Both the position numbers and the translations under genes were made by a program. A stretch of DNA of 64,000 nucleotides from contig NZ_JAUSXM010000001.1 in NCBI RefSeq assembly GCF_030815985.1, forward strand, positions 62,001 through 126,000. Direction: 5' to 3'. Source of the DNA: Paenibacillus sp. W2I17 (GTDB lineage: Bacteria; Bacillota; Bacilli; Paenibacillales; Paenibacillaceae). The notes beneath the pieces were generated by a model. The model was not told where the DNA came from. It saw only the letters and a list, made by a program, of their open reading frames with translations, and searched no databases. This document shows, piece after piece, positions 26,605 through 36,200 of the stretch. The first letter of the stretch is position 1. Every line of letters begins with the position of its first letter.

Positions 26605-26793
26605 TTATGCCTGTCTGCTGGTTAACCAGGAGTTAAAGTGTGCTGGATCTTTCAAAAAATAAAAATGTTGTATAATCACGATATGGTCAGGATACTCAAG
26701 TTCATATTGGGTCTGAATCGAGGATTCATCGACGACTCCAATAACAGCGAGTTGATTTGTTTCGATCACATGTGTTGGTGTGGGTGAGCTCAT
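26605..26793 (-). CDS. Small hypothetical protein (62 aa)
   Basis: Minus strand, ATG 26793 with GAAAGGATG about seven bases upstream, which supports translation. The product has a Val/Ile-rich middle (NQLAVIGVVDESSIQTQYELEYPDHIVIIQHFYFLKD) suggesting a small beta fold. No family recognised, no membrane helix. It lies next to two other small minus-strand genes within the phage-like locus. Confidence 0.45.
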   Translation of the reverse strand: MSSPTPTHVIETNQLAVIGVVDESSIQTQYELEYPDHIVIIQHFYFLKDPAHFNSWLTSRQA

Positions 26794-26933
26794 ACAAACA
26801 TCCTTTCGTTTATTAAGTCAGAGTCAACAGGGGCGATGGAGATGTCCATGGTCCCTAGATGACCTATACGAGGCAGGATGGGGAAGGTTAAGCTGATCCG
26901 GTTCAAAACGGGTTCAAAATTCATAAATATAAA

Positions 26934-26973
26934 AAGCAGAACCCCACGTCGAATGTGATGTGGGGTTCTGCTT
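26934..26973 (-). terminator. Strong terminator of the minus-strand small genes
   Basis: A 14-bp perfect stem AAGCAGAACCCCAC (26934-26947) / GTGGGGTTCTGCTT (26960-26973). On the minus strand it is followed by a T-rich tract (TTTTTATATTT). Confidence 0.85.
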
Positions 26974-26979
26974 ATGTAA

Positions 26980-27207
26980 CTACTCTTTTGAGAACGTGTC
27001 CAGGGCCTCATCTGTAAGATGGAGTTCTGCGAAAGCCCTGCATATTTTTTGGAAAGATCTAATCGTATTTGTCTCGTACAACATCTCAATGGGATCAAAG
27101 CCTAACATGACAAGCGAATCCACAAGTTCTGTCTGATCTACTTCTGTATGGTGGAGCGCTTCAAGCATGGTTTCAATAACTGCTAAAAATAAAATGGCTT
27201 TATTCAC
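26980..27207 (-). CDS. Small acidic helical protein (75 aa)
   Basis: Minus strand, GTG 27207, with GGAGGGGACACC about 14 bases upstream. Predicted all-helical and acidic (NKAILFLAVIETMLEALHHTEVDQTELVDSL; AFAELHLTDEALDTF). No family recognised. It ends immediately before a strong minus-strand terminator, which supports it being a real transcription unit. Similar in size and acidity to the next minus-strand gene, so both may be regulators or accessory factors of the tail locus (inference only). Confidence 0.55.
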   Translation of the reverse strand: MNKAILFLAVIETMLEALHHTEVDQTELVDSLVMLGFDPIEMLYETNTIRSFQKICRAFAELHLTDEALDTFSKE

Positions 27208-27382
27208 TGTCTCGATTGGTGTCCCCTCCTTCGTAATACTACTAGAATAAGCGGAGGAGGACAGAAAATAACGAGAAAGTCCAATTTCTCAGTGATGAAT
27301 CTATTCAATCTAAAAGTGTGGAGAGAATAACGGGTTGTTGTAAATTAAAATCTGATGATAAGCTCTCCCTTTGTATGTAAGA

Positions 27383-27652
27383 TTAAGCTTTTTCGTTTAC
27401 TTCGTGGAGAATGGAATCAATTAATTCATCATCAATCAGAGTGCTAGCTTTTTTGAGTGCCAACAGAATACCTTGCGGTTGTTCAAAAAAGACTGTAGAG
27501 AGAATAGGGGCAACCTCATCTAAATTAATCTTCTCAGCTTTGACCATACTGATCAAGGCAACAACGATCTCATGTCCCTCCACGTTACCTTCCATAAATC
27601 TTGTTCGTAAATGAGTTGCTACTATTTCGGTCTTTGACTGCGAGTACGCCAT
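27383..27652 (-). CDS. Small helical protein (89 aa)
   Basis: Minus strand, ATG 27652 after GGAGGGAAATGTA, which decides the start over an in-frame ATG at 27700. The product is helical and mixed-charge (SKTEIVATHLRTRFMEGNVEGHEIVVALISMVKAEKINLDEVAPILSTVF, then EQPQGILLALKKASTLIDDELIDSILHEV). I do not recognise the family. It lies between the lysis cassette and the glycosyltransferase genes of the phage-like locus. Confidence 0.55.
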   Translation of the reverse strand: MAYSQSKTEIVATHLRTRFMEGNVEGHEIVVALISMVKAEKINLDEVAPILSTVFFEQPQGILLALKKASTLIDDELIDSILHEVNEKA

Positions 27653-27816
27653 TACATTTCCCTCCAACGGTTCGAATATCTTAGCAGAGCTCCTCTTCAT
27701 GCAAGTTTAAACCAGGTTAGATTAGGAGTTATCTTAACAATAATAAGGCAGATAGTTTAATTTATCAACAGCCACTAAATCAATAAAATCGGATTATAAT
27801 CACAGTTTTATCCAGT

Positions 27817-27848
27817 AAAAAAGACCCGGAGAGGGTCATTTTTTAGGT
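27817..27848 (-). terminator. Terminator at the end of the GT-D gene
   Basis: GACCC (27826-27830) pairs with GGGTC (27834-27838) between an A-run and a T-run, so it can work on both strands; it overlaps the stop of the minus-strand GT-D gene. Confidence 0.5.
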
Positions 27849-28576
27849 CTGCCTTCCCAATAATCAGGAAATCCGTTGTAATCCCATGCGTTCAGATTTT
27901 CGCTGTCGGCTTGAATGGCAACATCTGCTCCGGAACCAAAGTCAACACCTACGGTTTGCAGTTCTTTGGCCTTAATAACCAGTACCTTGCCGGGTGCACC
28001 TGCACATATCAGAGCAAGCTTCCACGGTGTCTGTTGGTAGATATGTTCCATTTGTTTGGATGCTGTGCTCACATGAGACCACGAGGGGCAGTCCACCGTT
28101 CCCACGATGCTTGTCCACCCGTATCTCCGCTCCAGAACTTCTCGATATTGCTCGGCCTTGGCTCCGCAGATCAGAATAGGCATGGTCTTGAATGTTTCAT
28201 AGAATAACTTGAATCGGGCGATGTAATTATTCTCAAAAGCATAGAAGGTCTCCCTGGGTTCGACTTTGTAATATGCAAGGCACATATCGAATAACGGCTT
28301 GAAATACCAGTGATCCGTCTGGATCAGATGTCCGACGTAATCCGCTTTTCGCAGGCAGTGTACGATAATTTCTCTCGCACTTGCATTGGGTAAGGTTATC
28401 CCGCAATAGGTAGGATCGTTCAACCAGCCGTAATGAGACTTGATGAAATCCATAGTCAGAACGGTATCGTGGGCCAGAATGGTGTTGGAAGCATCCCCAA
28501 ATCGAACAGAAGCATGGGCTTCTCCATCAGAGGCCATTTGGAACCAGTTGTGGATTAATTCTACACTCCCCAGCAT
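27836..28576 (-). CDS. GT-D fold glycosyltransferase
   Basis: 246 aa, minus strand; ATG 28576 has AAGAAGG at good distance, whereas an upstream in-frame GTG (28585) is too near it. The sequence resembles the GT-D fold family: HNWFQMASDGEAHASVRFGDASNTILAHD, DHWYFKPLFDMCLAYY, LICGAKAEQYREVL and LALICAGAPGKVLVIKAKELQTVGVDFGSGADV. These proteins transfer sugars to glycoprotein or wall acceptors; the acceptor here is unknown. It is divergent from three further glycosyltransferase-type genes. Confidence 0.7.
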   Translation of the reverse strand: MLGSVELIHNWFQMASDGEAHASVRFGDASNTILAHDTVLTMDFIKSHYGWLNDPTYCGITLPNASAREIIVHCLRKADYVGHLIQTDHWYFKPLFDMCLAYYKVEPRETFYAFENNYIARFKLFYETFKTMPILICGAKAEQYREVLERRYGWTSIVGTVDCPSWSHVSTASKQMEHIYQQTPWKLALICAGAPGKVLVIKAKELQTVGVDFGSGADVAIQADSENLNAWDYNGFPDYWEGRPKK

Positions 28577-28766
28577 GCATGTCACCTTCTTTCCATGTGT
28601 GAATAATGGTTTCTTTGGTATACATATTCATCAACTCCTTCTGTACTAGAATAGGAAAAATGCTTCGTTCTCTCTCTTCTTTTGAGGAATCACTCCTTTT
28701 TTGTTCAACGTGCGAAGGTTATTGAGCAACAGTCTAGACTATGTAAAAAGGGAGAGGGGATGGACT

Positions 28767-29426
28767 GTGAAAAACGTATTTATAGGTAGTCCTGTACGAA
28801 ACCGGGCTTGGATTATGGAACGGCACTTGCAATCACTTGAGCAGCAAGCAGTGCAGAAGCATTATATGTATATCCTGAATGATAGTGAAGATCAGACGGA
28901 GCATATCCTTGATTGTCATCAGATTCCTTATCTAACTCATAATCTGGGGAGAACATATGGTCATATACGTGGACAATATTCCTATCACAACCTGGCGTTG
29001 TTGAGGAATATGCTTCTGGATGAGTTTCTGAAATCGGACTGTAATTATCTGTTCTCGATTGATACGGATATCCTCGTTCCTGAGCATAGCCTGCAGCAGT
29101 TAATGGATAATGACAAGGATATATGTTCCATGCTTATACGGAATCATCCAAAGTTGAAGGCTCATAATGCCATGATCGGCGGAAAACATATACCTGAATT
29201 CAAAGCGGGTTTGTTCCCGGTAGAACTGACAGGTGCCGTATATTTGATTAAGCGTGAAGTGATCGAAGCAGGCGTTCGATATGGTTCTCATCCAACAGGT
29301 GAAGATGCACTATTTTGTGAGCAAGCTAGAAGACTGGGGTTTGAACTGTTTGTAGATACTCGGTTGCGTCCCGTTCATGCCTATGCGGAAGGGGTGGAGT
29401 TGATTGCTCAATTGGCTGCTTCGTAG
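28767..29426 (+). CDS. GT-A type glycosyltransferase
   Basis: 219 aa, GTG 28767 with GGGAGAGGGG upstream; an in-frame ATG at 28701 adds an unrelated leader and lacks a ribosome site. It opens KNVFIGSPVRNRAWIMERHLQSLEQQ and has the metal-binding SIDTDILVPE motif (a D-x-D variant), then GAVYLIKREVIEAG and HPTGEDALFCEQA, the usual GT2-like core. It is cytoplasmic. It overlaps the next gene by 23 bases, forming an operon of three sugar-transferase genes directly upstream of the tail genes. Confidence 0.75.
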   Translation: MKNVFIGSPVRNRAWIMERHLQSLEQQAVQKHYMYILNDSEDQTEHILDCHQIPYLTHNLGRTYGHIRGQYSYHNLALLRNMLLDEFLKSDCNYLFSIDTDILVPEHSLQQLMDNDKDICSMLIRNHPKLKAHNAMIGGKHIPEFKAGLFPVELTGAVYLIKREVIEAGVRYGSHPTGEDALFCEQARRLGFELFVDTRLRPVHAYAEGVELIAQLAAS

Positions 29427-30495
29427 AAAACAACGAGAAAATCCGGTTTTTGAAAGTATAGAAATGACCATTGTCTACCCGCCCGCACTTGACTGGAACC
29501 TCTTGTTCCAACGTCCTCAGCAATTGATGACCGCCTTCTCCAATATTCCAGGTATACGGGCTATCTTTATCAATGAAGAAACGTACAGGAAGCAGAGCCG
29601 CCCGATTGAAAAGTTAAATGAGGATCTGTTCCTTGTGCAAAAAGGTGTGAACTACGATCACCTGGTCAAAGGAAAGAAAGTACTCTGGTTCTCGAATCCA
29701 GGTCAGTACAATTATTCGGATGGACGGAAGTTTGATTTTACCGTATTTGATTACCTTGATAATTCGGCTGATGAGTTTGCTGTGTGGAAATCCTACATCC
29801 CGAAATGTTTTGACCGTGCAGATCTTATTGCCACGACTGCCAAGGTGATGTACGAGGCACATAAACATGACGGCAAACCAATCTTTATGTGCCCTAACGG
29901 GGCAGATTACCAACATTTTGAGAAAGCGCGGGCAATTCTGCCCAAACCGGCGGACTTCCCCGATGTTCATGATGGGCAAAAGATTGTGGGTTTCCACGGG
30001 GCAATGGCATCGTGGGTGGATTATTCGCTGATTACCGCTATTGCAGATAAAGGTTATCGTGTCGTTTTGATTGGAAACAATGCCCTCTATCAAAAAAATA
30101 TTGTGCATCCCAATGTGACTTGTCTTCCACACAAAGATTATAAAGTACTTCCCGCCTACATTGCTCAATTCGATGTCTGTATCGTGCCATTCAAGCTGAC
30201 AGAGATGATCCGGGGCTGCGATCCGATCAAATATTATGAATATTTGTCTGCGGGCAAACCTGTGTTGACAACGCGTATGGAGGAAATTGTTCATAAGTAC
30301 AGCGATGTAACTTACTTTATGAATCAGCATAATTGCGGGGTGATGTTGGAGAAAGCGATTCGTGAGAATAGTGCTTCCAAAATTGCGGCAAGAGTAAGGG
30401 TGGCTAAGTCTAATAGCTGGGATGGCAGGGCAATGGATGCCGTGAAGATGATTAATCAGGTCATAGGAGGTATGAGAAATGAAAAAGATATTTAA
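29404..30495 (+). CDS. GT-B glycosyltransferase (group 1 type)
   Basis: 363 aa from TTG 29404 with GGGGTGGAG just upstream, inside the preceding gene. It is a two-Rossmann GT-B protein: N-terminal TIVYPPALDWNLLFQRPQQLMTAFSNI, CPNGADYQHF in the hinge, and the C-terminal nucleotide-sugar site FDVCIVPFKLTEMIRGCDPIKYYEYLSAGKPVLTT, which contains the E-x7-E-like region of GT4 enzymes. Donor and acceptor are unknown. Overlaps the next gene by 17 bases. Confidence 0.8.
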   Translation: MLNWLLRRKQRENPVFESIEMTIVYPPALDWNLLFQRPQQLMTAFSNIPGIRAIFINEETYRKQSRPIEKLNEDLFLVQKGVNYDHLVKGKKVLWFSNPGQYNYSDGRKFDFTVFDYLDNSADEFAVWKSYIPKCFDRADLIATTAKVMYEAHKHDGKPIFMCPNGADYQHFEKARAILPKPADFPDVHDGQKIVGFHGAMASWVDYSLITAIADKGYRVVLIGNNALYQKNIVHPNVTCLPHKDYKVLPAYIAQFDVCIVPFKLTEMIRGCDPIKYYEYLSAGKPVLTTRMEEIVHKYSDVTYFMNQHNCGVMLEKAIRENSASKIAARVRVAKSNSWDGRAMDAVKMINQVIGGMRNEKDI

Positions 30496-31117
30496 ACGAA
30501 TGTTTGGTAGCCAATCGACTACACCGACAATTGAGCTTGAAGAAATAGAGATTGACGCGACGGAGTTCAATGTTACGACATACACCCCAAACACGGATAC
30601 TACGATTGTATATCTGCCTGCGATCGATTTCCATAGTGAACGATTCGGGCGTCGACCACAACGGCTGTTAAAAGCACTCGCGGAAGTAGGCTACAATGTA
30701 ATATATATCAACTCCAGTGATGAGTTCTATCAGGTAGATGCCTTGGAGTATCCATATCCGGAGATTCCAAACTTTGTTGTAGCCCGTGTGGGCCATAATG
30801 TCCGTACGCTGTTTCAAGGTGATCGCGTAATCTATTGGGTGAACGATAGCCGGCTGGCAAGTTCGGTCGAGACAGCCTATCCTGATCTAGTCGTATTTGA
30901 TTCGTTGACCGATCCGGATCAGTACGAGAAGCACAAACACAAGATGGAAGCTGTTGCTGACGTTGTCTTTATTACACCTGAGAGAATCTATGAGCATGGC
31001 AAATACTGCTCACATGTTCATCTGGTTACTGCCGATGAATTTGAGATCAAGGAACGTGCAGAACAGGTAGCGCAAATTATAGATGCTTTGCCAAACAGAA
31101 CGGCCCCTCTGATGTAG
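30479..31117 (+). CDS. GT-B-like protein, N-terminal half only
   Basis: 212 aa, ATG 30479 overlapping the preceding gene. After a variable, acidic N-terminus (IELEEIEIDATEF), residues 43-212 resemble the N-terminal Rossmann half of the previous protein (TIVYLPAIDFHSERFGRRPQRLLKALAEVGYNVIYINSSDEF against the TIVYPPALDWNLLFQRPQQL motif). There is no C-terminal sugar-nucleotide domain. It may be a partner subunit or a non-catalytic duplicate. A CCCCT/AGGGG hairpin with T tract follows at 31103-31127, ending the operon. Confidence 0.6.
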   Translation: MKKIFKRMFGSQSTTPTIELEEIEIDATEFNVTTYTPNTDTTIVYLPAIDFHSERFGRRPQRLLKALAEVGYNVIYINSSDEFYQVDALEYPYPEIPNFVVARVGHNVRTLFQGDRVIYWVNDSRLASSVETAYPDLVVFDSLTDPDQYEKHKHKMEAVADVVFITPERIYEHGKYCSHVHLVTADEFEIKERAEQVAQIIDALPNRTAPLM

Positions 31118-31130
31118 GGGTCTTTTCTTT
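31103..31130 (+). terminator. Terminator after the glycosyltransferase operon
   Basis: CCCCT (31104-31108) pairs with AGGGG (31116-31120), followed by TCTTTTCTTT. The 240 bases after it, up to the tube gene, show no gene. Confidence 0.55.
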
Positions 31131-31370
31131 GATCATATGCAGGACTATTCCTTTTCCAAAGATGACAGGGCTAATCGTGCTTCAATATATTTCGTTTGCA
31201 TTATCGTTAGGGAATGAAGATAGCGTTCTACACTATAAAAAGCAGAGACGGCGAACAGCCAGACGGGTTAAACGAAGGATCTCCCGATCATCAAGTCATT
31301 TAACCTGATCCCGGCTTAAGCAAGTCTCGGTAGCTAAAATTACATACTATCCTAAGGAGTGGACTGTTCA

Positions 31371-32192
31371 ATGGCTAAAAAAATGATTATCAAAGGTGTA
31401 GGTACGTTCATGGCTAAACGCCTTCCAAAAGATCCGATGGGCGAAATTGAGGTAGTTACCCTGGGTACCCTGCAAGATCTGAAAATTGACCTTAACGTGG
31501 AGCTTGAGGATATCTTTGGTGGTGACGGTCTGTTCGCCATTGATGTACTGGTGAAGTCCAAATCGATTGAAGTGTCGGCAACAGATGCCAAATTCGATCT
31601 GGATGCGATCCAGCTGATGATGGGTTCAACGGTACAAGAGCAAGTGAAGTCTTATGTATGGGTGCTGAATGAGCAGTCTACAGTGGCTGCAGGCGTATCC
31701 AATTCTGGCTTTGCTGAAGCCAAGCCAAAATATGCAAATAAAATCTATGGAAGCAACGGTGGCATCACGGTTCGTCTCAAAGATTCCAACACATTGCTGA
31801 AACAACTCACTTTAAAAGGAACGGCCGTGGAACCGAATGCGTTCTTCTACGACGAAGCAAATGGTGTAGTTATCCTGAATGCGGTCCATATCGATAAGGA
31901 GATTGTGCTGAACTACAAACGTGAAGAAACTGTAGACATGGTTGACCTGTTGGTTGACGAAGTACCATTCCCGATCTCTGTCGTTCATCACGGGACGTTC
32001 CAGCAAAAAGATGGTTCGTATGCAGGTGTTGAAACCGAGTTGTACATGTGCCGTGCAAAAGGAACATTCAGCATCAATGCCCAGCGTGCTGCCGCTTCTG
32101 CATCTGCAATCTCCTTGCAGATTCTTGATCCTGAACGTGCTGACGGAAAAATCGGCAGTATCAAACGCTTCAGCGCACCAAGCAAGATCTAA
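31371..32192 (+). CDS. Probable tail tube (major tail) protein
   Basis: 273 aa, ATG 31371 with AAGGAG (spacer 11); a GTG at 31359 lies in that site. The product is beta-rich and soluble, without signal peptide: MAKKMIIKGVGTFM, EIEVVTLGTLQDLKIDLNVELEDIFGGDGLF, then SKSIEVSATDAKFDLDAIQLMMG. This layout is common in phage tube proteins (a plan of N-terminal strand, GG loop, then strands), and it sits directly before the chaperone pair and tape measure. It is alone upstream of a strong hairpin terminator, as expected for a protein needed in many copies. Family membership cannot be proved by eye. Confidence 0.6.
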   Translation: MAKKMIIKGVGTFMAKRLPKDPMGEIEVVTLGTLQDLKIDLNVELEDIFGGDGLFAIDVLVKSKSIEVSATDAKFDLDAIQLMMGSTVQEQVKSYVWVLNEQSTVAAGVSNSGFAEAKPKYANKIYGSNGGITVRLKDSNTLLKQLTLKGTAVEPNAFFYDEANGVVILNAVHIDKEIVLNYKREETVDMVDLLVDEVPFPISVVHHGTFQQKDGSYAGVETELYMCRAKGTFSINAQRAAASASAISLQILDPERADGKIGSIKRFSAPSKI

Positions 32193-32214
32193 TATCTAAA
32201 TAAGGTTGATTGCT

Positions 32215-32281
32215 CCTGGCAAGGTATCAAACGGCATCTGTGTCCTCCCCTTCACAGAGCCTTGCCTTGCCAGGTTTTTTA
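32215..32281 (+). terminator. Terminator after the tail tube gene
   Basis: CCTGGCAAGG (32215-32224) pairs perfectly with CCTTGCCAGG (32265-32274), with an inner CTGTG/CACAG stem, then six T. It would attenuate transcription into the assembly genes. Confidence 0.85.
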
Positions 32282-32320
32282 TTATATGGGGGAGAATGCC
32301 TTGAGGAGGTCTTTAAATTC

Positions 32321-32800
32321 ATGGAAACAGAACAAGAAAAAGCCGAGCGTGAACTTGCGGAAAAGCTGAATGAGGAAGCGGCGAAACGAATCAAAGATGA
32401 TCCGGAAAACAAACGGGTGACTCCGGAGGAAGTGGAAGCTGCTGAGCGTGCATTCTTTGAAGATGATGAGATTATTACGCTGCGGGATCGACGGAAATAT
32501 CGTATTCCGCCATGTAACCTGAAGGATGCCCGCCGTCTGATGAAGTTGCTGAAAACGGTGAATATCGATGCCATTATTCTTAACTTCATTCCGACTGAGA
32601 ATGATGAACTGGATGAAAAGCGGCAACAGGATTTATTTGATGTATTGGCAATGGCATTCAAAAACTATCCACATATCGTGACCAAAGATGAGCATGGTGA
32701 GTATATCATCAATCGAGAGTATCTGGATGAGTACCTTGATCTGAACACAGCTCGCAAAGTCATTGATATGCTCATTGGACTCAATGGTTTAAAAAAGTAG
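32321..32800 (+). CDS. Tail assembly chaperone, upstream frame (gpG-like)
   Basis: 159 aa, ATG 32321 with GAGGAGGT ten bases upstream; an in-frame start at 32210 lies in the preceding terminator. Charged helical N-terminus (EQEKAERELAEKLNEEAAKRIKDDPENKRVTPEEVEAAE), then a compact domain (RRKYRIPPCNLKDARRLMKLLKTVNIDAIILNFIP; TARKVIDMLIGLNGLKK). Position between tube and tape measure marks it as a tail assembly chaperone. The last codons GGT TTA AAA AAG TAG contain two overlapping slippery heptamers (TTTAAAA 32788-32794 and AAAAAAG 32791-32797), so some ribosomes should shift -1 into the next frame. Confidence 0.7.
   Translation: METEQEKAERELAEKLNEEAAKRIKDDPENKRVTPEEVEAAERAFFEDDEIITLRDRRKYRIPPCNLKDARRLMKLLKTVNIDAIILNFIPTENDELDEKRQQDLFDVLAMAFKNYPHIVTKDEHGEYIINREYLDEYLDLNTARKVIDMLIGLNGLKK
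32788..32797 (+). promoter_or_regulatory. Programmed -1 frameshift slippery site
   Basis: A_AAA_AAG (the dnaX-type heptamer) overlaps T_TTA_AAA immediately before the stop TAG of the first chaperone frame. After a -1 slip, reading continues VERTEGESLEG into the frame that ends at 33153 with no stop codon. This is the gpG/gpGT arrangement of tailed phages. Confidence 0.7.
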
Positions 32801-32820
32801 AACGCACCGAGGGGGAGTCT

Positions 32821-33153
32821 TTGGAGGGAACCGAAATCCGTGATACGGAAACACAGGAACCCGTTCACTGGGGAGAAATCTTCTTCACCCTCCATAAACA
32901 CTGTGGGCTGAACAAGTGGGAGATTTGGGAGTACACACTCCCTCAGGTTGCGGAGCTGTGCAAGTCAGCCGAGAAATATATTCAATTTGAGGTTGAACTT
33001 ATGACAGCACCTCTTCGCATGTTCGGTGGCGGTGGGGGCGAGGAAGTTGAAGAAGATGGGACTGTCAGACGTAAAAGAACCTTCAATGACGAGGATTACA
33101 CGGAGATATCAGAAGATGATATCGGTATGCTTGCACAAGCGCTCGGAGGATAA
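32821..33153 (+). CDS. Tail assembly chaperone, downstream frame (gpT-like)
   Basis: 110 aa if started at TTG 32821 (CGAGGGGGAG upstream); more likely made as a -1 fusion to the preceding frame, ending at 33153 (about 277 aa in total). Sequence: EPVHWGEIFFTLHKHCGLNKWEIWEYTLPQVAELCKSAEKYIQFEVE, an alpha-helical region typical of the second chaperone frame, then a glycine patch and acidic tail. In lambda the gpGT product bridges the tape measure and tube subunits. The tape measure gene begins 67 bases later. Confidence 0.65.
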   Translation: MEGTEIRDTETQEPVHWGEIFFTLHKHCGLNKWEIWEYTLPQVAELCKSAEKYIQFEVELMTAPLRMFGGGGGEEVEEDGTVRRKRTFNDEDYTEISEDDIGMLAQALGG

Positions 33154-33220
33154 GAGAGAGACATCCCGTTTTGCCTAAATGAAGGTAGAACGGGATTTAT
33201 GCATAAAGGCGGTGATTCTT

Positions 33221-36200
33221 TTGACTGAAACAGAAGGACAAGGAGATAAACATTCCTTAACACAAGAAATATTAACAGATATGGATCAATTAACTGGACA
33301 AAACGCAGTACTGAAAGAGAGTTCCCCTTCAGGCGTTAGCACACTGATTAGACGAGTGGAGACAATCAGAAGTGATATGCAGTCGCAAATGATTGAAATA
33401 CTGACTACCGATTTGGAGCACTTTTATCGTGGAGCGTTCAGTAAAATGAAGGATGTATCTGCAGCTGGCTCACAGGGGTTGATAGACTCCGTGATGAATA
33501 CGATGAAATATATTTCAGCAGGTGAAACCAAGGGGTATTCATCAACATTACTCAAGAAATCCCTTGACTCGTCGCAGCAGATGGATCAACAGATGAGCCG
33601 GGCCGACCAAAATATGGAGCTTAGATCGTCTGGGACAACAAATGACAGTGGGCAATTCACACAAACCGGAACGGTCAAAAATCTGCAACGAATTGCACTG
33701 CAACATGGTATGGATCAGGAAGATGTAGGTCTTGCCTATCGCATTGGTTCTCGTAATTATGATCATTCATCTGAAGCTGTCGCGTTTGCTGAAGAAGTAG
33801 CCAAGCTGCATTCAGTGGGCAATATGGATGTAGAACAGACGGCAACAGGTCTGGAAGCTGTTACTCCGGCATGGGGTAGCAGTAGCTTTGATCTGTCCCA
33901 AGTCACAGACATGATGATTAGAGCTTCAACGATGTTGGATGTTGGCATTCAGGACTTGATGGATATGATGCGTCAGACCCTTCCAATGGTTGGTAATCCT
34001 GATGGAACGCTTGCACAAGAGGATGCATTAGCCAACTGGATTAGCAAGGCTGGATTGTTGGTTCAGTCAAAAGGAGATAATCCTCAGCAGGGCTTTGCAT
34101 CGAATCGAGTTAGATTCGATCTTCTTGCTGAACAAGTGAAGGCTACGGATGCAAATGCGTCCATTCATCAGCGCACAGGTAGTAGAGACAACCTTCAATT
34201 CCGACAACGAGAGATCGAAATCGCATTTCAGATTGCAACACATGAGGCGATGCAAGGGTTGAAAGAGGAATTTGCCGAGCTGGGCGATTATCTTATCGCA
34301 GTCATGCGGTTAATTGGAGATCGTACGGGTGGCATTGTTGATCATATGGAATTGCTTAACCGAATTATGGATGAAGTCGGTGTTCAGGTTGCGTGGGATA
34401 AGTTCGGTGAAGTGATGAATGAAGGCGATCAGAAGCTATACGGTGCTACGAATGCGGATCCAGGGAAAGTCGAAAATACGGGGAGCGATGTTCCCGAGCC
34501 ACTTCGAGTCACGGATGTGCAACGTGCTGGTGTAGCGCAAGAAATGGGCAGACAGCAGAGTCGTCTGCAGACGCTGGATCATCGCAGAACAGAAATTCAA
34601 AGTAGGACCGCCTCCAAGCAAGATGATGTACTTCAGGCCCGGACTAACCGAGATCATCAACATAAAATGTACAATCAGGCTATAAAAGATGGGGATACAG
34701 CGTCTTCTTCCATTCATGCAGAAGAACGTGACGAAGCTGAGAAGCGAGTCAAAACGTATAGTCGAGAACTTCTTCTATTGCGAGAAGAAATGCATTCTCT
34801 CGATATTCAGATTGCAAAGACGAAGCGAAGTCTTGAGTTTCTAGGCCGAGAACTGGATGACACGAGTAGAGCAATGATGCAACTTGAACACCAAGCTAGA
34901 GTTTTGATGATGGCGATGGATGATATGGACTTGGATGCAGTTGAACTACGAAACAAGTTGTATTTCCTTAATGCTGAGTTTACATACGGTTCAACGGATG
35001 TTCAGCGCTACGAATCCGAGATCCAGAAGCTGCGTAAACAGTCAACTCTATTGAATGACGTTCTCTCCACTTTGAGAACCGAAGTTAATGAATTAAATGC
35101 TTCTTTTAGACAGGGCATGATCGATGCTACAGCATACATATCCAAACTGAAGGAACTTGAACAGGTTCAGCTCGCAAGTATGATGAATGGTTCAGGAGGA
35201 TTATTAGTCGTTCCAGGTGCAGGAAGCGTTGAATCACCTGGATCCCCTGTTAAGGATGATAAGGAAGAACCAAAGAACAAAACCTTTTTAGCTCGTCATG
35301 AAGACCTGATCAAAGATGTCATGAAAGACGCAATAATGGATGAATTCAATCCGGGGGGCGACTCGAAAAAAGGGAATAAAAACACACCCAAAAGAGGCCT
35401 TCTTTCCAGATTTAAGGATATGAAAGAAACGGGCAATCGCAAAGCATTTTTTGACAGCAATGCCCCGATCCGGAATAAAGATGGAAATATTCTTCGAGAT
35501 AGACAAGGAAATTCGATTACTCAGCGTGACATCAATGCGGAGCAAGCTGCCCGTGGGATTAAAACACCCGGAAAATTTTCGAAATTAGTCAAATCCGGCG
35601 GGAGATTATTGAGGCCTTTAAAAGCTGTACCGGCACTTGGGTTGGCGATGACCGCCATGGATGTCGTCTCTGGTCTTGTCGATCCATTAAACAACATGGG
35701 TAAGTCAGAAGCGGAGAAGCAGAGTATTCGCGCTACCAATAAGGAAGAGTTGGCCAAAGATTTCAAGGATATGGAGCAGTCATCTTTTGTAGGGAAAGTG
35801 TGGAAAGGGTTAAACCTGGGGATGGATGCCGCTGTGTCCGGCACAATGAGTTCAATATTCGGAGAAAGTGCAACGAATAACAAGTTCGGGGACTACTGGA
35901 AGGGATTTAAGGCGGTATGGAGCGAAGACGGCGGAGATGCAGTTGAGAAGAAACTGGGCAAGGAATACAACTACAAGCAGGAGAAAAAAGAAGCCCAGAT
36001 TCAAATGGATAAAGAGTCTGGAAAGCCGCCTGCGGACAGCAAACAACAACAACCGCAGATACAATACATTCAACCTCAAATGCAGTATATTCCTGCTGTG
36101 GGCGGAATAGGTACCATTGCTAACGGTTATACGCCTCAGCCACAGAGCAATGGCATTGATGAAATGATTGCCAAGATTAATCGGCAGCTTAACAAATCGA

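Noticed and set aside
29614..30594. Minus-strand frame opposite the GT-B gene
   Set aside because: Antisense shadow with a Cys/His-rich, implausible translation; the plus-strand glycosyltransferase is well supported.
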